Assembly: GCF_012273895.1 (NCBI RefSeq)
Contig: NC_052122.1
Coordinates: 992,001 to 1,056,000 of the forward strand
Length of the DNA stretch: 64,000 nucleotides
Direction of reading: 5' to 3'
From: Zerene cesonia
Lineage: Eukaryota > Arthropoda > Insecta > Lepidoptera > Pieridae
Positions 24,248-34,149 of the stretch are shown here, in pieces (positions within the stretch are counted from its first letter, which is position 1; the number at the start of each line of letters is the position of its first letter). The notes beneath the pieces were generated by a model. That model was not told where the DNA came from and made no database searches. It was given only the letters and a program-made list of their open reading frames with translations. The position numbers and the translations under genes were made by a program.

Positions 24248-24335
24248 AGTGCGCATGCGCGAGAGTCCTGTTCAAGTTCATTGCACTTATTGATATATAC
24301 CTCTTTGCGTTTATGCTAGCCTGGTATATATACAT
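24248..24335 (+). repeat. Degenerate array unit X3
   Basis: A perfect palindromic box GCGCATGCGC at 24251-24260, followed about 40 bp later by CCTCTTTGCGTTTATGC and AGCCTGGTATATA, which match the first half of a type D or G core. The ATCGTAA part is missing. Confidence 0.6.
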
Positions 24336-24937
24336 CGGATTTAGGCTATCATTTCTATCTATAGGTATAAAGTTGATCATTGGTCGCGTGTAAACCCACT
24401 GCGTCAATTTCGATGATTTTTTTTGTTTATTTATTATTAGGAAAAGTAAATTAAGAGAAGACACTTACGTAAATTACGAAAATGGCGCTTTTTTGGGTGC
24501 AAATATTGAATATTAAATATACACAGATATTACGTTGGATACATATCATACAACGCGTAGCACTCTACGCATCTGCTACGAACACCTCAACTTTGTGTAG
24601 CTTCTACAAAAGGTGCCGAAAAGTGTGCGATATTACGAATTTTATGGTATAAAATCGTTAAAGCTCGAAGGTTGGTATATATGTTTTTTTTGCCTGTGTA
24701 ATTAAAATCTAATTGTGAACTCTTTGGCTTTTGCTTGTTAGTTTTAATTTTTATACTACGAGATAAATGTATGATAATGATAAAGTTATCAATTTTTGGC
24801 GTCTTGGATATTACAAAAATGTTTTATTATTACTGTAGCAATGCCGATAAAAAGCCGTGGTGTAATATATCTTAAAGGACCCACAATAACCAATTTGTTT
24901 TATCTATTTTATTTATGCGATGTAATAGCTTAGTACC

Positions 24938-25235
24938 TGGATGACCGAGCTTTGCTCGGTTTAACTTCGTGAAGTTAACTTTAATTGTTCACCAAAAAAT
25001 AGTATTAGTATTATTATTCGCCAATAGATGTCAGGGAGAGTCGCTAAGTTTAAGTCGATAAAACACGAATATGACATTTTTTAAAAAAAGATTCCTAGCT
25101 AGATCGATTTATCGCCCTCGAAACCCCCTATATACTAAATTTCATGAAAATCGTTGGAGCCGATTCCGAGATTCCAATTATATATATATATATATATATA
25201 CAAGAATTGCTCGTTTAAAGGTATAAGATTTGAAA
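24938..25235 (+). mobile_element. Lepidopteran retroelement end with (TA)n CAAGAATTGCTCG tail, copy 1
   Basis: Contains ATTCGCCAATAGATGTCAGG, ATCGATTTATCGCCC, a run ending GTTGGAGCCGATTCCGAG, (TA)n and CAAGAATTGCTCGTTTAAAG. Related copies lie at 33604-34055 (+), 36082-36490 (-), 48936-49273 (-) and 56841-57255 (+). They look like 5'-truncated copies of one family. The class (RTE-like LINE end or non-autonomous element) is uncertain. Confidence 0.7.
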
Positions 25236-25689
25236 TGCGGTTTCAAACAACAGCATTAATCCTTAATAATTTACTTTAAATACTTGGAACATTTAATATA
25301 CATCAATATGACCCTTACATCTCCCTCATATCGTATCAAAAATGTTCATAAAAATCAGTAAACCCATTTAGGGGCGGTTCACTGACAGACTTATATAGTT
25401 AGCTTTCTTAAATTCACGCGAGAATTGCCTAATAAACATGACATGGTCTTCTAATTTATTAGTCGTACAAGAGAGGCATATTGTAATTTCAATAGTTGTA
25501 AATTGTAGTAGGTCGTATTCGTAAAGTTGCCAAAATATTACCTTACGACATCGTTATTTGAACAAAACTAGATGGACGGGGACAAAATAAAAATCATCTT
25601 TGTATTTCTTCAGTACAATTAACCCATGTGTCACGAAACTGATATAAGACTTGATATAAGAGCGCCAACACTCACTTCAATACAAATAA

Positions 25690-26440
25690 AACGTTAGTCT
25701 ATAAGTTTATTCTCAAATTATTATTTTTTTGAAAAAACCTTCTGCGCTTATTCACTTGATAGATATACTCGTAGAAATAAGGAGTAGATTATTTAAAAAA
25801 ATTTGCTATGCTACAAAGAGGTTTAGCGCCAAGAAAAGGCGCTAAACCTATTGAGCATGCGTAGTGGAGGTTCCAAGGGTTGTAAAATCAGTGTTTATGA
25901 TATTCTATACTTCAATCGCAATATCTGCAAATTTTTTATTTTAAATAAAAAACAAAAATTGCGAAGTATTTTAGTCATTTCAATATTATTCTTTATTACC
26001 TAACAGACATTACATGTGCGATGTTCGCAACCTTTAGCAGGCCAGTTACAGCCCTAAACGTCAAGGTCGAGTGTTCACGCATGCCCATAATAAACGTAAC
26101 AAAACTTCATACAAACACCTCTTAGCGGTCATGTGTATCTAGTAACATTACATCAGAAGTTTTCTAAAGTTACGTTAAAAGTTTTATAAGGAATTAAAAA
26201 TATTAAATATCCCAAAACGATATTAATCAAGTTGAAAGATAAAGGATAGTGTCAAATTTAAAGAAAAAAGGCATAAAAAATAACAATAATGTTTTTGTAT
26301 AATATTATTATTATAAATATTAATGAATAAACGTGAGTATATCTTTGCAATATCAGAAACAACTTTTCCCTTACCAGATATATTTATCTGATATTAAGAG
26401 TTTGTGACGTTCTATGGTAGGTTTGGATCTACTGAATCAA
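25690..26440 (+). repeat. H/G block, copy 1
   Basis: Two linked modules. H has the perfect hairpin GGTTTAGCGCC, AAGAAAA loop, GGCGCTAAACC (25820-25848), then GAGCATGCGTAGTGGAGG. G lies about 200 bp on: TTCACGCATGCCC near 26073 and core 26116-26153 (CTCTT, TCATG, CTAGTA, then ATCAGAA instead of ATCGTAA). A small palindrome CAGATA-TATT-TATCTG follows near 26377. The same order recurs at 34150-34935 and 37830-38640. Confidence 0.85.
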
Positions 26441-26516
26441 TTTGAAAATTTATTTAAAAAATATGTATATACAAATATTAGCAACTGTAAGTTTCACAAG
26501 TGGCTATTTTTTTCTA

Positions 26517-27262
26517 TTTTTTTATGGCAGGGCAAGCAAAGGAGCAGGTGATGTTAAGTGGTCACCACCGCCCATAAACACTTGCAACACTAGAGGTGTT
26601 ACAAGTGCTTTGCCGGCCTGTCAGGGACATATACGCTCTTTTCTTGAAGGCCCCAATGTCGTAATTGTTCGGGAACACCGTAGCTGGTAAATCGTTACAA
26701 AGCTTCACCGTACGCGGAAAAAAGTTGCGGGTGAAGCGTACGGTGGTGGACCGCCAACCATCCAGATGGTGCGGATGGAATTGGTTTTTACGGCGGGTGG
26801 TCCGATGTTGGAACTGTGCGGCTGGTAAAAGGTTGAACAATTCCTCAGAGCTCTCCCCATAGTACACTCTATATAAAATACAAAGGGACGCAACGTCTCG
26901 TAAAGATAGAGAATCAAGCCTATCGGAAAGCCTACGGTCATTGACAATTCGAGTTGCTCGACGTTGGATACGGTCAAGAGGAAGGAGTTGGTACTGTGGG
27001 GCTCCAGCCCAGAGATCAGAACAGTACTCCATATGCGGTCACACCTGAGCCTTATACAGCTGAAGCTCGGTGGGCCGGCATGAAGTACTGTCTCGATCTA
27101 CTGAGCACACCAAGTTTTTTGGAGGCTAGTTTAGCCTTCGCTTCCAAATGACCGCGAAACTGAACGTCACTCGAGATTTCAACTCCGAGGATTCCGATTT
27201 TTCGGCGATATACTAAGGAGAGTACTCTTAAAACGACGTTCTACGACAAATGGGAACTTTTT
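26517..27262 (-). pseudogene. 3' end of a Jockey/CR1-type non-LTR retrotransposon (reverse transcriptase C-terminal part)
   Basis: The minus strand encodes the region downstream of the reverse transcriptase domain. A 156-codon open stretch (27032-26562) contains LDRIQRRATRIVND, LRDVASLCILYRVYYGE and FPRTVKLCNDLP, which are typical of this retrotransposon type in Lepidoptera. Further upstream, after frame changes, come QFRGHLEAKAKLASKKLGVL and QYFMPAH. Breaks: a TGA where the family has arginine just before PHMEYC, one extra base after the PAHR codons, and another frameshift about 90 codons further upstream. The copy is 5'-truncated. It interrupts the H/G block tail, with AGTGGCTAT on one side and AGCGGCTAT on the other as a probable target duplication. 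Confidence in identity is high, clade assignment is tentative. Confidence 0.9.
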
Positions 27263-27814
27263 AGCGGCTATATTTTATTTTACTTTCATCCCGGGTCTGC
27301 TCGAGCAGAGGGAGGCGATCGCCTAGTTTAGTTAATAATGTTTTAGCGTACATCAGTAAATCATTCTTTAACTTTTAGACAAAATGACAAAAAGTTTGTT
27401 GATCTATTCAGCAGGTATGTGAGCATGTGCAACTTGTAATAGTGCATCAGGAGTTTTCTAAAGTACGTTAGAAGTTTTCGCAGGTATCAAAAGTTTTCAA
27501 TAACACCTACGATATTAATTAAGATGTTAGTATTTGGATACATCATTCTTTTATAGCTACTGAAGTCTACTGAAGTGATTTTAAGTATATTGAAACATCT
27601 GGATCAAAATTTAAACAGTTTTGATGAAGAGCCTAGCCGTCGCTATTTGAAATATATTTATAAGCATTATTTGGGGTGTATTAAATAACTATAAATTGTT
27701 ATTAATTAACTATAACTGCTTAATATAAAGAAACTGTCTGGTTAGGTAATCATCTAATTTTCAAATTAAATTCTCGTTACTTAATTATAATAAAGGCAAT
27801 TGATTAATTATGCA

Positions 27815-28005
27815 AATAGGATGTTTAATTTCCAATCCGTCCATTCGTCAGCCTACGGGGGGCAAAAATTACGATACATTGTTACTAGATCTCCATAACA
27901 AAAAGGAGATATCAATTATGAAAAGTTAGTAGGCAGTAGTAAACTTTTGACGCATGCGTAATTTTGTACATTTGAGGGTTGCAACACATCACATATGGAC
28001 CTAAA
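27815..28005 (-). repeat. Array unit F1
   Basis: On the minus strand: ACGCATGCGT box (27950-27959), then core 27910-27864 (CTCCT, TTATG, GAGAT, CTAGTA, ACAATGT, ATCGTAA), then a G/C run GCCCCCC. GCCTAC (27851-27856) and GTAGGC flank the core as an inverted repeat. F and D1 are head to head. Confidence 0.85.
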
Positions 28006-28139
28006 GGAAAAATTTTAAAACAAGATGAAAAGCATATTCGTTTTTCAGAAAATTGCACACAAAATTAAATATATAATATATGTATTTATTAGAACGGTGT
28101 TTAAATAATAAGATAAATAATATCTTGTATTTATAATAC

Positions 28140-28375
28140 AATATTTTCATTACTATTGTTACTGTCTATGCAACCCTTCTTACACGTCCCTATAGATGGT
28201 CAGCGCATGCTCCGTACTTCAATGAAAATTCAATAATTACAGAATTAATGTAGAACTCCTTGCAATTATGAAGATCTGGTAATAGTGCATCGTCTATAGG
28301 TAATAAAATCAATACAGAGGAATATGGAGTGGGGATGATGCACTCCTTGCTTACAGCATCGTTAGGAACACAAAA
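28140..28375 (+). repeat. Array unit D1
   Basis: GCGCATGCTCC at 28203-28213, then core 28255-28296 in its type D form (CTCCT, TTATG, CTGGTA, ATCGTCT). GTGCATCGTC (28285-28294) pairs with GATGATGCAC (28334-28343). A second alternative stem GGAGTG/CACTCC uses the same right arm. Confidence 0.85.
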
Positions 28376-28697
28376 CACAAAGTCCGAGGGCTTTAACAGA
28401 TTCACCCACTTTCAAAAGTTTTCGACCAATTTCCAAAATACTTCTGAGTACTAAGCCATACATAATAATATTATTTGACCGTGTAAAGTTATTAGGAGAC
28501 ATTTGATGGTATGAAAGTAAATATTTTTAGTTATTTATATATTATAAAGAAACACAATACAATCCAATGAAAAGACAACGCCATTATCATAAAAATGGCG
28601 TAATCAATAGTACAGAAGGTTTCATGTCAAACTATTCGCTTTATATTTTTATAAGCATTTAAATTTTATATTCGGGCAAATTCACGTACAAAGTAAT

Positions 28698-29005
28698 TGT
28701 GGGAGTCGAGCAAGATTCGGCACGAATTGGGTCAGCTCGCACCGGGGAAACCGGCGTGAAATAACAGGTCGCTATTGTGTTTCGTACGGTGAGTGGGGGA
28801 TCCGGAGGCCTATTTCCTTCTCCTAGCCCTTCCCAGTCCATTCCTTCTTACCAGTCGTCAATCCTTTCTTTATCTTTTATCCCTTATCCCTTTAAAGCGG
28901 GCAGCGCATTCTCAGAGGTCTGAGCCTCTGCGAATGCAATGGGCGGTGGTAATCGTTTACCATCAGGCGAACCACCAGCTCAATTGCCCGCTATGATATA
29001 AATAA
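28698..29005 (+). mobile_element. SINE-like lepidopteran retroposon, copy 2
   Basis: Same modules as 4997-5295: GTCGAGCAAGATTCGGCACG, GGGTCAGCTCGCACC, GGGGGATCCGGAGGCC and the end TTACCATCAGGCGAACC, then TATGATATAAATAATA. It sits in the spacer between D1 and E1, absent from other repeats, so it inserted after the array formed. Confidence 0.8.
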
Positions 29006-29244
29006 TATTGGAGTGCTTTTAAACTGATACAAAAGTTGAACCGGTAAACATTGTTCTGCCAGGACATCCTAATCTTCATAGAGAAATCAGATAATACCGA
29101 AATATTCTCACTTCTACTGAATATACAAAGAGCCCCAGTTTCGGAAAAGTTGAGCACGAGTGGCTATAATTTTTCGTTCAAAGGATAATTCGAATACTAG
29201 CATATGATAAGCAATCCCAAAAAATACTTATTACTAATAAATGC

Positions 29245-29460
29245 TCGTGGCGCCAACTGTTAGCAAAGCCCGGAAGTTTGGTTCTCTCTAGATAGGCTAC
29301 ATAGTAATCAGGTATGTTAGTTCCGATTATTGTCACGTTACGTACGTAGTTGTACGCATGACCTAAATTTTCAATCAATATGTCTCGATGAATGAGCTCT
29401 TGTTATTTATGTAGGTCTAGTACTTGCGAATCGTAATATTTCTATAGTTGTAGAAGTTAT
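29245..29460 (+). repeat. Array unit E1
   Basis: GTGGCGCCAACTG, GTTAGTTCCGATTATTGTCAC, GTACGCATGACC near 29352, TCAATCAATATGTCTC and core 29396-29436 (CTCTT, TTATG, TAGGT, CTAGTA, ATCGTAA). The small stem TTCTA-TAGTTG-TAGAA is at 29440-29455. Confidence 0.85.
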
Positions 29461-29754
29461 ATATATATTTAACATGATGTTCTCTATTTAACAATTTTTT
29501 CAGCACGTTCGTTAGTATTGTCTCAATTTTATTGTGAACAAATATACATATACATATATATATGTAGATTGATGTTATGATGATATTCAATTCAAGTAAT
29601 CATATCAATGAACTTGAAATACAGTTTGTAGTGAAAAGTGTATTTTTAAATGAACAATACAATAAAGTGATATTTGTTTGCATTTAAACTTGTGCAATTT
29701 GACATAAAACTGGCATACGTTGTTTTGTCAGGACACACTATTGCTAAGTGAAAT

Positions 29755-30035
29755 TACGTTTTACAACAACTTCTCAACACAATCTCTCACCTACCGAATA
29801 TACACGTTTCTTATTATCTAACAGCGCGGGTATATTCGCACTCTTGACGAGAACAAAAAACTCTATTGAAAGTTTCTTGAAAGTTTTACGTAGTTATGCG
29901 CATGCTCCAACCCTTCAAGGTTCTACTATAATTAGGGGCGGAGCTTGTTTCAGTAGAACTCCTGATAACTTATGTAAGTCTAGTAATTGTGAAACGTAAT
30001 TTTCAATATTATGCCGTTCCTATTTAGAAACCGTA
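29755..30035 (+). repeat. Array unit C1
   Basis: GTTTCTTGAAAGTTTTACG (29872-29890), GCGCATGCTCC from 29898, GGGGCGGAGCT ending 29944, and core 29959-30000. GTTCTACT (29920-29927) pairs with AGTAGAAC (29952-29959), enclosing the GGCGGAGCT block. GTAAGT inside the core resembles a 5' splice site but is not shared by other types. Confidence 0.85.
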
Positions 30036-30237
30036 ATTATATTTCGAATTTCGAATGAATGTGTTATTTTAGTAAACAAATCTCTTTGACTATACTGAAT
30101 GTAAATGGCTGGTTTTATAACATTACATGTGACATTTTTAAGATGCAATAAATAAATAAATAAAAACCACCATTCACCATTTTTCAATTGTTTTTCAAGC
30201 TAGCAAAATCAACGTAAGTAACGAAGAAATCCCGCGA

Positions 30238-30598
30238 ATTTTAAAGCTTTATAACAAAATAGGTAAAAATGAGACTTACGTCGCGGATAAAATTTTTGCG
30301 ATTTACGGACCTGATGCGATATCAATAAAAGTAGTACAAATGTGTTTTCTTGTGTTTGGTTTTACGCGAGTATTATACATTTAGAAATTAAAAAAAGTAC
30401 AAATGTGGTTCAAGCGTGTCGAGTGGAAATTTTAATGTGAAAAATGAGGTTCGATCTTTCCACCTGTTTTGGTCATTGCTGAGGATTTTTAGGGAGCATA
30501 AAGCTAAAAAATCCCAAAATGTCTACAGGGATGGGATCATAGCACTAACCACAAGATGGCAAAAAGTTATCGATCAAAACGGCACATACATGTTATAA
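30238..30598 (+). pseudogene. Internally deleted mariner transposase remnant, copy 1
   Basis: The N-terminal part reads KLYNKIGKNETYVADKIF, then AIYGPDAISI and QMWFKR, SGNFNVKNE, which is the paired-like helix-turn-helix region of mariner-family transposases. After a large internal deletion removing the catalytic DDE/D region, the reading resumes near the C-terminus with YRDGI, TRWQKVIDQNG and a stop at 30596-30598. A frameshift lies between the FKR and SGNF codons. A 52-bp fragment has inserted at 30345-30396. The copy lies downstream of C1 exactly as copy 2 lies downstream of C5, so it was part of the repeat before duplication. It cannot make an active transposase. Confidence 0.9.
30334..30407 (+). 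mobile_element. 52-bp retroposed tail nested in mariner, with 11-bp target duplication
   Basis: GTACAAATGTG occurs at 30334-30344 and 30397-30407, flanking an insert that ends in ATTAAAAAAA. Copy 2 of the mariner has a single GTACAAATGTG-like site (CTACAAATGTG) and no insert. The insert matches the reverse complement of the tail found at 3420-3460 and 5380-5420 (TTTCTAAATGTAT..CGCG), so it is a severely truncated retroelement end. Confidence 0.85.
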
Positions 30599-30719
30599 AA
30601 AAATAAAAAATCGAAGTTACGAAATATCTTTCTTCTGTCTGATTAATTTAGATGCGTATAAATGAAATAACTGTGTTGTTTTCCGATAGAAACAATTAGG
30701 ATATAATATCAAACATTTA

Positions 30720-30840
30720 ATTGCTACGGTTTGGCAAAAACCGCGGTTTCGAATCCAATATAATATAATATTCTATCAAAATTTCTCATTTATAAAAAAT
30801 TTCAATGCTATAAAACTATAAATTAAATTTAACGAAGGCC
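30720..30840 (+). repeat. Partial tRNA-derived SINE
   Basis: GCTACGGTTTGGCAAAAACC and GCGGTTTCGAATCC (a B-box-like sequence) followed by AAATTTCTCATTTATAA. The same downstream body follows the fuller tRNA-like copy at 30984. The A box side is lost. Confidence 0.7.
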
Positions 30841-30983
30841 GCGTTCCATCGATACAATGTTGTAATCATTGAAATAATGTTTTGTATTGCTTGTGATGGT
30901 TCTTTATCATCCCAATAGATGGCCTGGGGGATTCACCTTAGGCTCATAAAACCGAAAGAGTAGAAGAAATTCGATTACTGCGG

Positions 30984-31135
30984 CGGGATCACGGGTGGCC
31001 GAGAGGCTAGGTGTTGCTACAGCTTGGCAAAAAACGCGGTTACGAATCCCGCCTCGTGTTCAAATATTTTCTATTCCTTCAAAATTTCTCATTTATAAGG
31101 CATTTCAATGCTATAAAACTAAAAATTAAATTTTA
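30984..31135 (+). mobile_element. tRNA-derived SINE with A and B boxes
   Basis: The head 30984-31058 has GGGTGGCCGAGAGGC (A box like that of a class II tRNA) and GGTTACGAATCCC (B box, 31038-31050) with GCGGGAT...ATCCCGC complementary ends. The body continues TTCAAAATTTCTCATTTATA and CAATGCTATAAAACTA. Because this body also follows the partial copy at 30720, this is a SINE, not a functional tRNA gene. Confidence 0.8.
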
Positions 31136-31454
31136 TTGTATTGTTAAATATTTTATACGTTATGATATTATTTAAATTCATAATCTTATTATAATTATTT
31201 TTATAGCTACTTGAAGTCGAAGTCTTCTTAAATCATTCGAAGTTTGTCGAAAACACCTAGATCAAAGCTTAAATAGTTCTGCTGAAGAGTTAGCTATGAC
31301 TTTTTGAAAAATATGTTTATGACCATCGTTTGGGTGTTTATAAAATATCTGTATATAATAGCAATTCCTGTTTGTAAGAACCATAACAATTTATGGAGTA
31401 TAAAGGAAGAGTCTGGTTACATCAATTTCGAATTAAATTTTCTTTGTCACTTAA

Positions 31455-31670
31455 TGTAGCCAAGAAAATTCATATAGGATATTTAATTACCGGTCCGATT
31501 ACTCGATTGCCTACTGGGGGCAAAAATTACGATACATTGTTACTAGATCTGCATAGCGAAAAGGAGATATCAATCATAAAAAGTTAGTAGGCAGTAGTAA
31601 ACTTTTCACGCATGCGTACTTTCGTCCACTTGAGGGTTGCAACACATCACATATGGACTTAAAAGAAAGA
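31455..31670 (-). repeat. Array unit F2
   Basis: Box ACGCATGCGT at 31608-31617, core 31568-31522 with GTTATGCAGATCTAGTA changed to a GCTATGCAGATC form. TGCCTACT (31508-31515) and AGTAGGCA form a perfect 8-bp inverted repeat around the core. Confidence 0.85.
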
Positions 31671-31799
31671 CTATTAAGCTATATGAAAAGCAATTTCGTT
31701 ATTGGCGAAACTGTACTTAAAATTAAATAAACCATATAATTACAAAAACTGTGTTTTAGCAATATAACAAATATTCCTTTGCTTTTTACAATTCAATAT

Positions 31800-32032
31800 T
31801 TAATTACTATTGTTTCTATAGGAGCAACCCTTCCTTATATGGCCTTGTAGATGGACAACGCGTGCTCCGTACTTCGGTGAAAATTCAATAATTACAGAAT
31901 TAAAGTAGATCTCCTTGCATTTATGAAGACCTGGTGACGGTGCATCGTCTATAGCCAATAGAATCAATACATAGGAACATGGAGAGGGGATGATGCACTC
32001 CTTGCATACACCATCGTTCGGAAATTGTGATT
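31800..32032 (+). repeat. Array unit D2
   Basis: The box is mutated to ACGCGTGCTCC (31858-31868). The core at 31910-31950 is intact. GTGCATCGTC 31940-31949 still pairs with GATGATGCAC 31989-31998, while the alternative GGAGTG arm has become GGAGAG and no longer pairs fully. Confidence 0.85.
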
Positions 32033-32814
32033 TGTAATGAAATCAATTATATCTCCTAACTTTGTTAACTTTAATAAAAACTTAATTTATTTATTCTTAA
32101 TATGTTAACTAACAACCTCTCAATAATTCACTAACTGCTATATAAAAAAAGGGCTGCATATTCACCCGGTTTTCAAAGTTTCCCACCAGTTACCAATTCT
32201 TCTTAGTACAGAGGCATACCTACTACGTGCAACAAAATAATATTATTCGCTTGTCTAAAGTTATTAGGAGAAATTTCTTGACATGAAAGTAAATGCTTTT
32301 TTTATTATTAATTTAAAGAAATACAATACAATGCAATGAAAAGACAACACAAAACGCCAATAGAGGTGGCGTAATAAATAGTACAATAAGTCTACACTTT
32401 CATGCCAAATAATTCGCTTTTTATTTTTGTAAGTATTCAAGTTTTCAATCCGTGCAATTTCATATACAAAGTATGTCATTCGAACAAAAACTAACACTAT
32501 CCAGGTGCCGTAACCATGTCAAAGGACTTAATATATAATAATGTTTAGGAGAATATTTTGAATTCACAATATAATAATATTGTTTTGTTTTTTGACTTAT
32601 GGAAGTTGAACCGGTTGGGAAAAAACATAACGCGATGAGTATATTATCTATTTATTCTCACTTGTGCTGAATATATAAAGAGAAAGAATCACAATAAAAA
32701 CTGACTTAGCCGTTTCGGAAGAGATGAGCCTGCAAGCCTGTAATATTCCGTTCAAAGTATAACATTCGAATATAAGCACATGATAAGCAAACCAAATAAA
32801 TACTTTTTTCTAAT

Positions 32815-33032
32815 AAATACACGTGGCGCCAACTGTTCGCAAAGCCCGGAAGTTTGGTTCTCTCTTGATAGGATACATAGAAATCAGTTATGTTAGTTCC
32901 GATTATTGTCACGTTACGTACAGTTGTACGCATGACCTAAATTTTCAATCAATATGTCTCTATGAATGAGCTCTTCTCATTTATGTAGATCTAGTACTTG
33001 CGAATCGTAATATTTCTATAGTTGTAGAAGTT
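32815..33032 (+). repeat. Array unit E2
   Basis: Lead CACGTGGCGCCAAC, GTTAGTTCCGATTATTGTCAC, GTACGCATGACC near 32927 and core 32970-33011. The stem TTCTA/TAGAA is kept. Followed by a (CT)n(TA)n tract at 33093-33123. Confidence 0.85.
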
Positions 33033-33299
33033 ATATATATATTTAACATGATGTTCTATTTAACAATTTTTTCAGCACGTTCGTTAGTTAGTATTCTCTC
33101 TCTCTCTATATATATATATATATGATGTTTTGATGACATTCAATTCAAGGAGTCATATCAATGAACTTGAAATACAGTATGTAGTGAAAATTGTATTTTT
33201 AAATGACCAATACAATAAAGTTATATTTGTTTGCATTTAATCTTGTACAATTTGACATAGAACTGGCGTACGTTGTTTTGCCAGGACACTCTAATCCTA

Positions 33300-33602
33300 A
33301 GTGAAATTACGTTTTACAACAACTTCTCAACATAATCTCTCACCTACCGAATATACACGTTTCTTATTATCTAACAGCGCGGGTATATTCGCACTCTTGA
33401 CGAGAACAAAAAACTCTATTGAAAAGTTTCTTAAAAGTTTTACGTAGTTATGCGCATGCTCCAACCCTTCAAGGTTCTACTATAATTGTAGGCGGAGCAT
33501 ACTTTAGTAGAACTCCTGATAACTTATGTAAGTCTAGTAATTGTGAATCGTAATTTTAATATATATTGGCCGGGCCCTGTTAGATACCGTCGTTAAAATG
33601 AT
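33300..33602 (+). repeat. Array unit C2
   Basis: GCGCATGCTCC near 33463, GGCGGAGCA, core 33511-33553. GTTCTACT and AGTAGAAC are both kept. It is nearly identical to C1 upstream of the box. Confidence 0.85.
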
Positions 33603-33603
33603 A

Positions 33604-34055
33604 ACTAGTGTGACCCGCGGTTGAAACCGCGTAAGTCCGTATCCCGTAGGAATATCGGTATAAAAAGTGCCTATGTGTTATTTCAGTTGTCCAGCTATCT
33701 ACGAAGCAAATTTCATTGCAATCAGTTCAGTAGTTTTTGCGTGAAAGAGTAACAGACGCATACATACATATGCATCCATCCTCACAAACTTTCGCATTTA
33801 TAGTATTATTATTCGCCAATAGATGTCAGGAAGAGTCATAATAAATGGGACTACTTAAACGCCTCCTATTTGTTAAAAAAGTAAGTTTAAGTCGATAAAA
33901 CACGAGTAAAACACGAATACGACATTTTCTAAAAAATATTCCTAGCTAGATCGATTTATCGCCCCCGAAACCCCCTATATACTAAATTTCATGAAAATCG
34001 TTGGAGCCGATTCCGAGATTCCAATTATATATATATATACAAGAATTGCTCGTAT
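33604..34055 (+). mobile_element. CAAGAATTGCTCG-tailed retroelement end, copy 2
   Basis: A longer copy: GTGACCCGCGGTTGAAACCG near 33610, TTTTTGCGTGAAAGAGTAAC, GTATTATTATTCGCCAATAG, AATCGTTGGAGCCGATTCC, a short (TA)n and CAAGAATTGCTCG. It lies between C2 and the second H/G block. Confidence 0.75.
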
Positions 34056-34149
34056 AAGATAACCAGACACAAGAAGTCATGATCCCCTACAACATTTTAA
34101 AAAACGAAAGGTGATAAGTAACTAGCAACTAATGAAATATTTAAAAACG

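Noticed and set aside
24075..24464. 129-codon minus frame
   Set aside because: It lies antisense to degenerate unit X3, has no recognisable motif and has the composition expected of AT-rich DNA.
26442..27151. Plus-strand frames at 26442-26690, 26665-26862 and 26954-27151
   Set aside because: They are antisense shadows of the minus-strand retrotransposon remnant.
29250..29262. GTGGCGCCAACTG in type E leaders as a retroviral primer binding site
   Set aside because: There is no LTR structure, no polypurine tract and no gag or pol sequence around it. It is part of the recurring E leader.
29971..29976. GTAAGT in type C cores as a 5' splice site, or TTTATGCAG in type E as a 3' splice site
   Set aside because: These positions are not conserved across subtypes (CGAGT, CAGAT, AAGAC in A, F, D), so splicing cannot explain the core.
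29748..29999. Similar 83-codon frames at 29748-29999 and 41025-41276
   Set aside because: They are conserved only because C1 and C4 are recent duplicates. Other C units have stops and indels in this frame, so coding selection is not supported.
30984..31058. Functional tRNA gene
   Set aside because: The A and B boxes are good, but the middle is not a proper anticodon arm and the downstream body recurs at 30720-30840, so it is a SINE.
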